A stretch of DNA of 38,751 bases, from assembly GCF_002802985.1 (NCBI RefSeq), contig NZ_NVPT01000026.1, forward strand, positions 1 to 38,751. The letters run 5' to 3'. This document shows, piece by piece, positions 1-7,021 of this stretch. Made by a program: the position numbers and the translations under genes. Every line of letters begins with the position of its first letter. Position 1 is the first letter of the stretch. The stretch is from Geodermatophilus chilensis (lineage in GTDB: Bacteria; Actinomycetota; Actinomycetes; Mycobacteriales; Geodermatophilaceae). The notes under the pieces are model-generated. The model was not told where the DNA came from and did no database searches. It saw only the letters and a program-made list of their open reading frames with translations.

Positions 1-117
1 CCCGTTGATCACCTGCCGGTGATCGTTCCAACGGCCGCCGCGGCGCGGCGTCCGGTCCGGCACGAGCGGCTCCAGCCGAGCCCACTCCGCATCAGTCAGG
101 TCGTGACGATCGAGCAC
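1..117 (-). CDS. IS5-family transposase, N-terminal fragment cut by window edge
   Basis: Reading leftward from a GTG at 117 gives 39 residues: LDRHDLTDAEWARLEPL, then a basic RGGRW segment and NDHRQVING at the window edge. This is the usual N-terminus of IS5-type DDE transposases (an LTDxEWxxLEPLLP block followed by RGGRWxDHRxVING). A stop codon in frame at 127-129 rules out a longer start. The DDE catalytic residues would lie beyond position 1, so activity cannot be judged. I infer that the contig broke here because the element is repeated in the genome. Confidence 0.8.
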   Translation of the reverse strand, partial: MLDRHDLTDAEWARLEPLVPDRTPRRGGRWNDHRQVING

Positions 118-166
118 AGGCCAGGCCTACCGAACCCGCCGGTCAAGATCGCTGAGACACGCCCTA
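1..166 (-). mobile_element. End of an IS5-type insertion sequence
   Basis: The transposase fragment is followed outward by GGCGGGTTCGG and then a GGGCGTGTCTCAGCGATCTT-type segment (read on the minus strand, 164 to 145). This resembles the terminal inverted repeats of IS5-group elements that carry a GTGTCTCA block. A CTAG at 164-167 would fit the short TA or CTAG target sites of this group. The opposite end of the element is outside the window, so the boundary at about 163-166 is an inference. Confidence 0.5.
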
Positions 167-174
167 GTCGGAGC

Positions 175-228
175 GGCCCCCTCCCGGGCACCGCCCCGAG
201 CTTGCGAGGGGTGGAGAGGAGGGGGTCC
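175..228. repeat. Class 1 GC-rich palindrome (copy 1), at 3' end of recD2-like gene
   Basis: Imperfect hairpin whose arms are 175-197 (GGCCCCCTCCCGGGCACC...) and 206-228 (GAGGGGTGGAGAGGAGGGGG...), with a GAGCTTGC loop. It sits immediately after the stop of the minus-strand helicase gene. It shares arm and loop sequence with the copies at 4297-4350, 10285-10338, 17200-17250 and 19222-19278. A role as terminator or REP-like element is inferred; there is no U-tract. Confidence 0.6.
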
Positions 229-230
229 TC

Positions 231-2213
231 TCACTCGGCGAGCAGCTGCGCCAGCCGGGTGCGCCGCGGCCGGACGTCGACCTCGCGCACCGCGCGGGCC
301 AGCGCCGCACCGGAGGCGTGCACGACCGACAGGTGCCGCTGCGCGCGGGTCAGCGCGGTGTAGACCAGCGGCCGCGACAGCATCCCGCCGGCCTCCGGGG
401 GCAGGACGACGACCACGCCGGGCCACTCGGAGCCCTGCGCGCGGTGCACGGTGATCGCCCAGCCGTGCCGCAGGTCGCTCATCGCCGACCCGCTGACGGT
501 GACCGGGCCGGAGGAGAAGGCGACGTCGAGCGTGCCGTCGCCGGTGCCGGTGACCACGCCGACCTCGCCGTTGGCGAAACCGATCGGCTCCAGCTCCAGG
601 TGGTTGGCGGTGGCCACCACCCGGTCGCCGACGTCGAAGCCCCACACCGTGCCGTCGCCCGGGTTCAACTTGGCCTTGAGCGCCTTGTTGAGCTCGATCG
701 TCCCGGCCGGTCCGCGGTGCACCGGTGTGACGACCTGCACGGTCGCCGGGTCGATCCTGAGCGCCCGCGGGATCGAGTCGGTGACCAGCTGCACGACCCG
801 CTTGGCCGCCTCCGCGCTGCCGGCGGCCGGGACGACGACGACCTCGCGGTCGGGGGAGTCCACCGGCGGCAGCTCCCCGGCCCGGACGGCGTTGGCCAGC
901 CGGGCGATCGCGCCGCCCTCGGCCTGCCGGTAGAGGGTGGTCAGCTCGGTCACCGGGACGGCTCGTGAGTCGATGAGGTCGCCCAGCACGTGACCCGGGC
1001 CGATCGAGGGCAGCTGCGCGGGGTCGCCGACGAGCAGCAGGTGGGTGCCGTCCGGGCAGGCCTCCAGCAGCGCCGCGGTGAGCTCGACGTCGAGCATCGA
1101 GGCCTCGTCGACCACGACGACGTCGGCGTCCAGCGGCCACTCCTCGTTGCGGGCGAACCCGCCGGAGGTGCCCTGCGCGCCCAGCAGCCGGTGCACGGTG
1201 ACCGCGGGGTGGTCGGTCAGCTCCTCCAGCCGCTTGGCCGCCCGGCCGGTGGGGGCGGCCAGCGCCACCTCGGTGCCCTTGGACTGCAGCAGCTTCACGA
1301 CGGCGGCGACCGTGCGGCTCTTGCCGGTGCCCGGCCCGCCGGTCAGCAGCGAAACGCCGGCGCCGAGCACCTGGGCCACGGCCTGCTTCTGCGCGTCGTC
1401 CAGGCCCTTGGCCACCGAACGGACGGCGGCGGGGTCGGCGATCCGCTCGGCGGTGGCGGCCAGCCGGGCCACGTTCTCCGCGACCGCCTCCTCGGCCATG
1501 CCGTAGCGGGCCAGCGAGAGCATCCGCAGCGCCGGGTCGGGCTCGGGCAGCTCGTCGGGGTGGTCGGGGTCCAGGGCGCCGGCGTCCTCGTCGGCTGAGT
1601 CCTCCCCGCCCGCCCCGAACGGCGGCTCGTGCTCGAGCACCTCACCGGACTCGACCGCCGCGACGATCGCCGCGGCCGGGTCGGCCAGGCCCTCGGCGCG
1701 CAGTGCGGCCACGACCAGGTCGGCGGGGAGGACGGTGTGCCCGTCGCGGGTCGCCGTCCGCAGGGTCTGCGCGACGATCGCGCGCCCGCGGCGGCTGTCC
1801 TGCTTGTCGGCGCCGGGCAGGACGGCGATGGCCAGCCGGTCGGCGTCGCCGAGGGTGACCCCGGTCAGGCCGAGCAGCGCCCACGGGTCGTCGCGCAGCC
1901 GGCGGGCGGCGTCGTTGCCCAGGGCGTCGGCGGCGGTCGAGGCGAGCTTGGCGTCCAGGCCCGCGCCGACCAGCAGCTCGACGACCTCGTAGGTCGGTGC
2001 CGCCGACAGGAAGCTGGAGAACAGCCGCTCGGCGCGCTGCCGGCCCACGCGGGGCAGCTTCAGGAGCTTGTCGGCGGTGACGTCGTCCGGGGAGGTGATC
2101 CCGGCGGCCGGCAGCTCGGCGGCCGCGCGCTTGCCCAGGCCCGGCCACAGCCCCGCGGCGCAGAAGGCGGCGAAGACGGGGTCGGCGCCCGGCGTGGTCG
2201 GGGCGGCACTCAC
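231..2213 (-). CDS. recD2: RecD2-like ATP-dependent DNA helicase (superfamily 1)
   Basis: 660-residue SF1 helicase, probably a 5'-3' DNA helicase of the RecD2 type that works outside a RecBCD complex. An N-terminal helix-hairpin-helix-like region (LPRVGRQRAERL, about residues 50-65) precedes the motor. Walker A GGPGTGKS is at about 292-299, Walker B/DEAS as VVVVDEASMLD at about 360, then GDPAQLPSIGPG, and a UvrD-like C-terminal segment with TVHRAQGSEWPGV and YTALTRAQ motifs. It is somewhat shorter than typical RecD2 (about 720-740), and an acidic insert lies near 203-225. The GTG start (2213-2211) overlaps the aldo/keto reductase stop as GTGA, so translation is probably coupled. The helicase family is secure; the exact subfamily name is less so. 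Confidence 0.85.
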   Translation of the reverse strand: MSAAPTTPGADPVFAAFCAAGLWPGLGKRAAAELPAAGITSPDDVTADKLLKLPRVGRQRAERLFSSFLSAAPTYEVVELLVGAGLDAKLASTAADALGNDAARRLRDDPWALLGLTGVTLGDADRLAIAVLPGADKQDSRRGRAIVAQTLRTATRDGHTVLPADLVVAALRAEGLADPAAAIVAAVESGEVLEHEPPFGAGGEDSADEDAGALDPDHPDELPEPDPALRMLSLARYGMAEEAVAENVARLAATAERIADPAAVRSVAKGLDDAQKQAVAQVLGAGVSLLTGGPGTGKSRTVAAVVKLLQSKGTEVALAAPTGRAAKRLEELTDHPAVTVHRLLGAQGTSGGFARNEEWPLDADVVVVDEASMLDVELTAALLEACPDGTHLLLVGDPAQLPSIGPGHVLGDLIDSRAVPVTELTTLYRQAEGGAIARLANAVRAGELPPVDSPDREVVVVPAAGSAEAAKRVVQLVTDSIPRALRIDPATVQVVTPVHRGPAGTIELNKALKAKLNPGDGTVWGFDVGDRVVATANHLELEPIGFANGEVGVVTGTGDGTLDVAFSSGPVTVSGSAMSDLRHGWAITVHRAQGSEWPGVVVVLPPEAGGMLSRPLVYTALTRAQRHLSVVHASGAALARAVREVDVRPRRTRLAQLLAE

Positions 2214-3190
2214 CGGTCGTACCGCCGCTCGGGGTAGCCGAAGTAGGGCGCCGAGACGTCCTCGAGCGCGGTGCGGATCGCCGCCGGCAGCCGCACCGCC
2301 TCCGCGTCCAGGGAGGACTGCAGCTGCTGCGCCGTGCGCGCCCCCACCACCGGGGCGGTGACGCCGGGACGGTCGCGCACCCAGGCCAGCGCCACCGCCA
2401 GCGGCGTGGTGCCCAGCCCCTCGGCGGCGGTGACGACGGCCTCGACGATGCGGTCGGCCGTGGCCGAGCGCAGCCCGTCGATGAAGCCCCGCCACTGCGC
2501 GGAGGCGCCCCGCGACCCGTCCGGCGCGCCCTGCCGGTACTTGCCGGTGAGCAGCCCGCGGCCCAGCGGCGACCAGGCCAGCACGCCCAGCCCCAGCGCC
2601 TCGGCCGCGGGCACCACCTCGCGCTCGACGCCGCGCTGCAGCAGCGAGTACTCCACCTGGGTGCCCACCAGCGGCACCCGGCCGGGCCAGGCCCGCTGCC
2701 AGGTGACCGCCTGCGCGGTCTGCCAGCCGGTGAAGTTGCTGATGCCGACGTAGCGCACCCGGCCCGAGGAGACGGCGGTGTCGCAGGCGGCGAGGGTCTC
2801 CTCCAGCGGGGTCGTCTCGTCCCAGGAGTGCAGCTGCCACAGGTCGACGTGGTCCAGGCCCAGCCGATCCAGCGAGGCGTCCAGCGCGGCGAGCAGGTGG
2901 CCGCGGGAGGCGCCGCGGCCCATCGGTCCGGGCGCGGTGCGCCCGACGGCCTTGGTCGCGACCAGCACGTCGGAACGGGGGACGACGTCGGCCAGCAGCC
3001 GGCCCAGGAGGCGCTCGCTCTCCCCGTCGCAGTAGACGTCGGCGGTGTCGACCAGCGTGCCGCCGGCGTCGACGAATGCCGTGAGCTGCATCGCGGCCTC
3101 GTCCTCGTCGGTGTCCCGGCCCCAGGTCATGGTGCCCAGGGCCAGGCGCGAGACGACCAGCCCGCTGCGCCCGAGTGCGCGTTGTTCCAC
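2210..3190 (-). CDS. Aldo/keto reductase
   Basis: 326-residue NAD(P)H-dependent oxidoreductase with a TIM-barrel fold. It begins LGRSGLVVSRLALGTMTWG. It has the catalytic-site pattern DTADVYCDGESE (Asp-Tyr), a Lys in VATKAVG and a His in LWQLHSWD, giving the Asp/Tyr/Lys/His tetrad, and it ends with a cofactor-binding region around VVGARTAQQL. Substrate is unknown. The GTG start at 3190 is preceded on its own strand by TAGGTT (3204-3199) with an 8-nt spacer, fitting a leaderless transcript. The stop overlaps the helicase start by four bases. The pairing of a reductase with a helicase looks positional rather than functional. Confidence 0.9.
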   Translation of the reverse strand: MEQRALGRSGLVVSRLALGTMTWGRDTDEDEAAMQLTAFVDAGGTLVDTADVYCDGESERLLGRLLADVVPRSDVLVATKAVGRTAPGPMGRGASRGHLLAALDASLDRLGLDHVDLWQLHSWDETTPLEETLAACDTAVSSGRVRYVGISNFTGWQTAQAVTWQRAWPGRVPLVGTQVEYSLLQRGVEREVVPAAEALGLGVLAWSPLGRGLLTGKYRQGAPDGSRGASAQWRGFIDGLRSATADRIVEAVVTAAEGLGTTPLAVALAWVRDRPGVTAPVVGARTAQQLQSSLDAEAVRLPAAIRTALEDVSAPYFGYPERRYDR

Positions 3191-3198
3191 GGGAGGCC

Positions 3199-3204
3199 AA
3201 CCTA
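3199..3204 (-). promoter_or_regulatory. -10 element (TAGGTT) of leaderless aldo/keto reductase
   Basis: On the minus strand TAGGTT lies 8 nt before the GTG at 3190. This is the spacing expected if transcription starts on the start codon itself. No good -35 hexamer is evident. Confidence 0.5.
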
Positions 3205-3278
3205 CCGGCGGGTCCTGACGGGAGCCGGGGACCGCGGCCGTCCCTGCGTGCCGCGCCGAGGGCGGGTCGGGTGCGGCC

Positions 3279-3284
3279 TAGGGT
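3279..3284 (+). promoter_or_regulatory. -10 element (TAGGGT) upstream of uppP
   Basis: TAGGGT places the transcription start at about 3291-3293. That coincides with a GTG at 3293 opening a 22-codon frame, and lies about 65 nt before the uppP ATG. Confidence 0.5.
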
Positions 3285-3292
3285 GGCCTCCC

Positions 3293-3361
3293 GTGCTCCT
3301 CCGAACCACCTCTGCAGCCCGACCTTCGCGCACCCACCGACAGGAGTACCGCGGGCGATGA
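3293..3361 (+). CDS. Possible leaderless 22-codon leader peptide upstream of uppP
   Basis: A GTG 8 nt after the TAGGGT -10 opens a short frame (VLLRTTSAARPSRTHRQEYR, then GR). Its TGA overlaps the uppP start codon as ATGA. If translated from the leaderless end it would couple translation into uppP. The peptide is basic and has no recognisable attenuation run such as Cys-Cys or repeated Leu. Only the positional evidence supports it, so it is tentative. Confidence 0.35.
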   Translation: MLLRTTSAARPSRTHRQEYRGR

Positions 3362-4191
3362 GCTGGATCGAGGCCGTCGTCCTGGGACTGGTCCAGGGCC
3401 TGACGGAGTTCCTGCCCATCTCCTCCAGCGCGCACCTGCGGGTGGTGGGGGAGGCGTTCGGCTGGGGGGACCCCGGCGCGGCGTTCACCGCGATCACCCA
3501 GATCGGCACCGAGGCCGCGGTGCTGCTCTACTTCCGCCGCGACATCGGCCGGATCATCAGCGCCTGGGTCCGCTCCCTGGGCGACCGCGCGATGCGCAGC
3601 GACCCCGACGCCCGGATGGGCTGGCTGATCATCGCGGGCACCCTGCCGATCGGGATCCTGGGCCTGCTGTTCCAGGACCGCATCGAGACCACCTTCCGCG
3701 ACCTGCGCATCGTCGCGATCGCGCTGGTCGCCTTCTCGCTGGTCCTGTACTGGGCCGACCGGGCCGGCCGCAAGAAGCGGGAGCTGGACCAGCTGACCGT
3801 CGGGCACGGCATCGCCTTCGGGTTCGCGCAGGCCATGGCGCTGGTGCCCGGCGTCTCCCGCTCCGGCGGCACGATCACCATGGGCCTGTTCCTCGGCTAC
3901 TCGCGGGCCGCGGCGGCGCGCTACTCCTTCCTGCTCGCCGTCCCCGCCGTCCTGGCCTCGGGTTTCTTCCAGGTCTACGAGGCGCTGACCGGCGGCGTCG
4001 CGGGGGAGGCGGTCTCCTGGGGGCCGACGATCCTGGCCACGGTGCTCGCCTTCGGCGTCGGCCTGGTCGTCATCGCCTGGCTGCTGCGCTACCTCGACCG
4101 CGGCAGCTTCACGCCGTTCGTCGTCTACCGGGTGGTGCTGGGCCTGCTCATCCTGGGCCTGGTCGGCAGCGGGGTGCTCGCCCCGCAGTGA
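3358..4191 (+). CDS. uppP: Undecaprenyl-diphosphatase UppP (BacA family)
   Basis: 277-residue polytopic membrane enzyme that dephosphorylates undecaprenyl pyrophosphate, recycling the lipid carrier for peptidoglycan and other wall polymers; the family is linked to bacitracin tolerance. Two signature motifs are clear: GLTEFLPISSSAHLRV near the N-terminus and LVPGVSRSGGTITMGLFLG in the middle. About seven to eight hydrophobic segments are visible. The length is normal. The ATG is chosen because the protein begins MSWIEAVVLGLVQG as in homologues, with AGGAG at 3342-3346. A promoter-like TAGGGT lies at 3279. The next genes on the strand follow after a palindromic gap. Confidence 0.95.
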   Translation: MSWIEAVVLGLVQGLTEFLPISSSAHLRVVGEAFGWGDPGAAFTAITQIGTEAAVLLYFRRDIGRIISAWVRSLGDRAMRSDPDARMGWLIIAGTLPIGILGLLFQDRIETTFRDLRIVAIALVAFSLVLYWADRAGRKKRELDQLTVGHGIAFGFAQAMALVPGVSRSGGTITMGLFLGYSRAAAARYSFLLAVPAVLASGFFQVYEALTGGVAGEAVSWGPTILATVLAFGVGLVVIAWLLRYLDRGSFTPFVVYRVVLGLLILGLVGSGVLAPQ

Positions 4192-4207
4192 CGGCTGGGC
4201 CCTCCTA

Positions 4208-4225
4208 CAGGGTCCCGCCGCGAGC
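4208..4225 (+). repeat. 18-bp sequence repeated exactly at 17208-17225
   Basis: CAGGGTCCCGCCGCGAGC occurs here, after uppP, and again at 17208-17225 within a class 1 palindrome after the RecB-like gene. It marks this gap as carrying an additional, partly degenerate class 1 element. Confidence 0.6.
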
Positions 4226-4296
4226 CTGGTGAGGTCGTGGAACGGCCACCCTTCAGGGGCCCGCGCCGAGCTTGCGAGGCGCGGGGGGAAGGAGAA

Positions 4297-4350
4297 GGAC
4301 CCCGTCCTCCCCACCCTTCGCGAGCTCAGGGCGGGACCCGGGACGGGGCC
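4297..4350. repeat. Class 1 GC-rich palindrome (copy 2), between uppP and histidine phosphatase
   Basis: Hairpin with a left arm beginning GGACCCCGTCCTCCCCACCC, a TTCGCGAGCTC-type loop, and a right arm ending GGGACCCGGGACGGGGCC. It ends exactly one base before the TAGGCT -10 of the next gene, so it covers where a -35 would lie. A half-related palindrome (GGGCCCGCGCCGAGC...GGCGCGGGGGG) lies just upstream at about 4257-4288. Confidence 0.65.
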
Positions 4351-4356
4351 TAGGCT
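4351..4356 (+). promoter_or_regulatory. -10 element (TAGGCT) of histidine phosphatase gene
   Basis: TAGGCT is followed after 8 nt by GTG at 4365, consistent with a leaderless mRNA. Confidence 0.55.
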
Positions 4357-4364
4357 CGGGCGTC

Positions 4365-5066
4365 GTGACCACCGTGATCCTCCTGCGGCACGGCCGCACG
4401 ACCACCAACGCCGGCGGCGTGCTCGCCGGCTGGACCCCGGGCGTGCAGCTCGACGAGACCGGCGAGCAGCAGGCCAGGGCGGTGGGGGAGCGGCTGGCGC
4501 CGGTGCCGCTGGCCGCCGTCGTCAGCAGCCCGCTCGAGCGCTGCCGGCAGACGGCGGGCGTCGTCCTCCCGGGGCGCGAGCTGGAGCTGGCCACCGACGA
4601 CCGGCTCGGCGAGGCCCGCTACGGCGACTGGACCGGCCGCCCGCTCAAGGAGCTGGTCAAGGAGCCGCTGTGGAAGGTCGTGCAGCAGCACCCCTCGGCC
4701 GCGGTCTTCCCCGGCCCGGAGGGGGAGGGCCTGGCGCAGACGCAGGCCCGCGCGGTCGCCGCCGTCCGCGAGTGGAACGCCCGCCTGGGGCCGGACGCCG
4801 TGTGGCTGGCGTGCAGCCACGGCGACGTCATCAAGGCGATCCTGGCCGACGCCCTCGGCCTGCACCTGGACCAGTTCCAGCGGATCGTCGTCGACCCGGC
4901 CTCGGTCTCGGTCGTCACCTACACCGACACCCGGCCGTTCGTGGTGCGGATGAACGACACCGGCGGCGACGTCGCCGCCCTCGTCCCGCCCACGAAGAAG
5001 GGACGGCGCCGCCGCAAGGCCGACTCCGACGCCGTCGTCGGGGGCGGTGCGGGCGCGACCGTCTGA
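4365..5066 (+). CDS. Histidine phosphatase family protein (MSMEG_4193-like)
   Basis: 233-residue protein of the phosphoglycerate-mutase/histidine phosphatase superfamily. The N-terminal ILLRHGRTTTN carries the catalytic RHG histidine, SSPLERCRQTA and ARYGDWTG follow, and the second catalytic-pocket histidine is in WLACSHGDVIKAI. The C-terminal tail KKGRRRRKADSD is basic. The GTG at 4365 is chosen because it fits the TAGGCT -10 and starts directly at the conserved VTTVILLRHG; a longer upstream frame runs through the palindrome and is unlikely. From memory, this family travels with the DUF3090 and SCO1664 families beside mshC in actinobacteria, as here. The substrate is not known. Confidence 0.88.
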   Translation: MTTVILLRHGRTTTNAGGVLAGWTPGVQLDETGEQQARAVGERLAPVPLAAVVSSPLERCRQTAGVVLPGRELELATDDRLGEARYGDWTGRPLKELVKEPLWKVVQQHPSAAVFPGPEGEGLAQTQARAVAAVREWNARLGPDAVWLACSHGDVIKAILADALGLHLDQFQRIVVDPASVSVVTYTDTRPFVVRMNDTGGDVAALVPPTKKGRRRRKADSDAVVGGGAGATV

Positions 5067-5102
5067 CCTCGCCTCTCGGCGCGCCCGCCGCACCCGCCCG
5101 CG

Positions 5103-5108
5103 TAACCT
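5103..5108 (+). promoter_or_regulatory. -10 element (TAACCT) of DUF3090 gene
   Basis: TAACCT is followed after exactly 6 nt by the GTG at 5115, a textbook leaderless arrangement. Confidence 0.55.
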
Positions 5109-5114
5109 GGCACC

Positions 5115-5666
5115 GTGCCACGCCAGCTGTTCCTCTTCGACCGCCCGTCCCGGTTCGTCGCCGGCACGGTGGGCCAGCCGGGCGACCGCACCTTCTACCT
5201 GCAGGCCGCCGACTCCTCCGGCCGCGTGGTCAGCGTGGCCCTGGAGAAGGCGCAGGTGCAGGTGCTCGCCGACCGGATGAACGAGCTGCTCGACGAGGTC
5301 GCCACCCGCCCGGGCACCGTCGTCCCGCCGGACGCCGAGGTCGACGACCTCGAGCCGCTGACCGCCCCGATCGACGAGGAGTTCCGGGTCGCGGCGATGG
5401 GCCTGGCGTGGGACGGCGAGGCGCAGGCCGTCGTCGTCGAGGCCGTGGCCGCCGGCGAGGAGCCGGTCGAGGAGGACGTCATCCTCTCCGACAGCGAGGA
5501 GGGCCCCGACGCGCTGCGGGTGACCATCACACCGGCCGCCGCCCGCGCCTTCGTCGTCCGGGCCCGCCGGGTCGTGGCCGCCGGCCGCCCGGCCTGCCCG
5601 CTGTGCTCGCTCCCGCTGGACCCCGCCGGGCACGTGTGCCCGCGGCAGAACGGCTACCGCCGCTGA
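5115..5666 (+). CDS. DUF3090 family protein
   Basis: 183-residue actinobacterial conserved protein of unknown function, starting PRQLFLFDRPSRFVAGTVGQ. The middle is acidic (VEEDVILSDSEEGPDALRV). A C-terminal CPLCSLPLDPAGHVCPRQNG segment holds three cysteines and a histidine in a zinc-ribbon-like spacing. It lies 48 nt after the histidine phosphatase and 19 nt before the SCO1664-family gene, a trio that I recall as conserved near mshC. No enzymatic motif is visible. The zinc site is my inference from the CxxC...HxC pattern. Confidence 0.88.
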   Translation: MPRQLFLFDRPSRFVAGTVGQPGDRTFYLQAADSSGRVVSVALEKAQVQVLADRMNELLDEVATRPGTVVPPDAEVDDLEPLTAPIDEEFRVAAMGLAWDGEAQAVVVEAVAAGEEPVEEDVILSDSEEGPDALRVTITPAAARAFVVRARRVVAAGRPACPLCSLPLDPAGHVCPRQNGYRR

Positions 5667-5685
5667 GCCCGGTCCGGCCGCCCCG

Positions 5686-6441
5686 ATGACCGAGCGCCCC
5701 GCCGACCCGGCCGCGGGTCTGCGCCCCCCGGCCGACGACGCCGAGGCCCGGCTGCTGCTGCTCGAGGGCGAGATCGACCTCGAGGGCCGGATGCTCGACG
5801 CCAGCAACGTCACGCTGGTCGGCTACGTCCGCACCGGCGAGCTCGAGGCCGAGTGCGTCTACAAGCCGGTCGCCGGCGAGCGGCCGCTGTGGGACTTCCC
5901 CGACGGCACCCTCGCCGGCCGCGAGGTGTCCGCGGCGCTGGTCAGCGAGGCGACCGGCTGGGGGGTCGTGCCGCCGACCGTGCTGCGCGACGGCCCGTTC
6001 GGGCCCGGCATGGTGCAGCTGTGGATCGACGGCGACCCCGACGTGGACCTCGCCGCGTTCGTCCGCTCGGACGACCCCGGCCTGCGCCGGATGGCGGTGT
6101 TCGACGCCGTCGTCAACAACGCCGACCGCAAGGGCGGCCACATCATCCCGACGTCCGACGGGCACGTGTACGGCGTCGACCACGGCATCTGCTTCTCCGT
6201 CGACCCCAAGCTGCGCACCCTGCTGTGGCGCTGGGCCGGGCAGCCGCTGCCCGCTGAGGCGCTCGAGGTGCTGGAGAAGCTCACCGGCGACCTGCTGGGT
6301 GACCTCGGCGAGCAGCTGCACGAGCACCTGACCCGGCGCGAGGTGCGGCGCACCCAGCAGCGGGTCGCCGAGCTGCTGCGCACCGGCCGGCACCCGCAGC
6401 CCAGCGGCGACTGGCCCGCCCTGCCCTGGCCGCCCTTCTAG
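5686..6441 (+). CDS. SCO1664 family protein (PI3/PI4-kinase-like)
   Basis: 251-residue conserved protein of a family mainly seen in actinobacteria. Parts recall the phosphatidylinositol-kinase/HipA-like fold: a possible phosphate-lysine region CVYKPVAGERPLWDFP, a catalytic-loop-like VFDAVVNNADRKGGHII (Asp-Asn-Asn), and a DFG-like metal segment YGVDHGICFS. The real substrate is not known, and a kinase or AMPylase-type activity is inference. It directly follows DUF3090 in the same direction (gap 19 nt), so the two are probably cotranscribed. Its C-terminus (HPQPSGDWPALPWPPF) ends shortly before a palindromic element. Confidence 0.85.
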   Translation: MTERPADPAAGLRPPADDAEARLLLLEGEIDLEGRMLDASNVTLVGYVRTGELEAECVYKPVAGERPLWDFPDGTLAGREVSAALVSEATGWGVVPPTVLRDGPFGPGMVQLWIDGDPDVDLAAFVRSDDPGLRRMAVFDAVVNNADRKGGHIIPTSDGHVYGVDHGICFSVDPKLRTLLWRWAGQPLPAEALEVLEKLTGDLLGDLGEQLHEHLTRREVRRTQQRVAELLRTGRHPQPSGDWPALPWPPF

Positions 6442-6465
6442 GAGCCGGGCGGGTCCTCCGCGCAC

Positions 6466-6522
6466 CGAGTGCGACCGACTCGTGGTGATCGGAGCCTGAT
6501 CGCCACGACGTCGTCGCACTCG
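6466..6522. repeat. Class 2 palindrome (copy A; CTCGTGG/CCACGA core)
   Basis: 25-nt arms at 6466-6490 and 6498-6522, with about 20 of 25 positions paired and a GGAGCCT loop. The left arm reads CGAGTGCGACCGACTCGTGG, then TGATC. Related palindromes with the same GTGCGAC and CTCGTGG blocks lie at 10211-10267 and 33124-33177. It follows the SCO1664-family gene and touches the possible start of the VOC gene. Confidence 0.6.
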
Positions 6523-6926
6523 TGCGGCACCATCTCCCCGTGCCGCACCGATCGCGCCTGGCCGTCCTCATGCTCGACCTGCCGCCCGAGCTGCACGCCG
6601 CCGGGCGGGCCTTCTGGTCCGGCGCCACCGGTCACGACGTGTCCCCGGACCCGTCGGACGAGAACTGGTCGTCGCTGGGCTCGTTCGCCGGCGGCTTCCA
6701 CCTCGAGGTGCAGCGCACCGGGCACGGGACACCACCCCGGTGGCACGTCGACGTCGAGACCGACGACGTCGACGCGGAGGTGGCCCGGCTGGAGGCGCTG
6801 GGAGCGCTGCGGATCGCCGACATGGGCGGCTTCTGGCAGATGAAGGACCCCGCCGGGATGGTCTTCGACGTCGTCGGCGTCCAGACCGGCGAGGACTTCG
6901 AGCGGCACGCCACCACCTGGCCCTGA
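6522..6926 (+). CDS. VOC (glyoxalase/bleomycin-resistance fold) family protein
   Basis: 134 residues at most, a single-domain vicinal-oxygen-chelate-type protein. It shows the expected opening beta strand (RLAVLMLDLP), FWSGATGHDV, a FHLEVQR strand with a metal-ligand-like Glu, WHVDVETDDVDAEVARLEALG, and a closing FWQMKDPAGMVFDVV. No catalytic assignment is possible. The start is uncertain: GTG at 6522 abuts a palindrome, and GTG at 6540 is a good alternative that keeps the first strand. A perfect 9-bp inverted repeat (6522-6530/6540-6548) covers both candidates. It converges with the next gene. Confidence 0.8.
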   Translation: MRHHLPVPHRSRLAVLMLDLPPELHAAGRAFWSGATGHDVSPDPSDENWSSLGSFAGGFHLEVQRTGHGTPPRWHVDVETDDVDAEVARLEALGALRIADMGGFWQMKDPAGMVFDVVGVQTGEDFERHATTWP

Positions 6927-6927
6927 G

Positions 6928-7021
6928 GTAGCGCTCCGCGGCGATCATCGGCGGACGGCTGCCCCTCCCGGCCTGTCGAGCAGCCACCCGCCGATGATCA
7001 CGGTCGGCGGGGAAGTGCTAC
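6928..7021. terminator. Long inverted repeat between convergent genes
   Basis: Perfect arms GATCATCGGCGG (6943-6954) and CCGCCGATGATC (6988-6999) extend inward through GGCTG/CAGCC (6957-6961/6981-6985) and outward to GTAGC/GCTAC at the ends. It fills the gap between the converging VOC and DinB-type genes and even includes the stop codon of the latter. This suggests a bidirectional terminator without a U-tract; the function is inferred. Confidence 0.55.
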
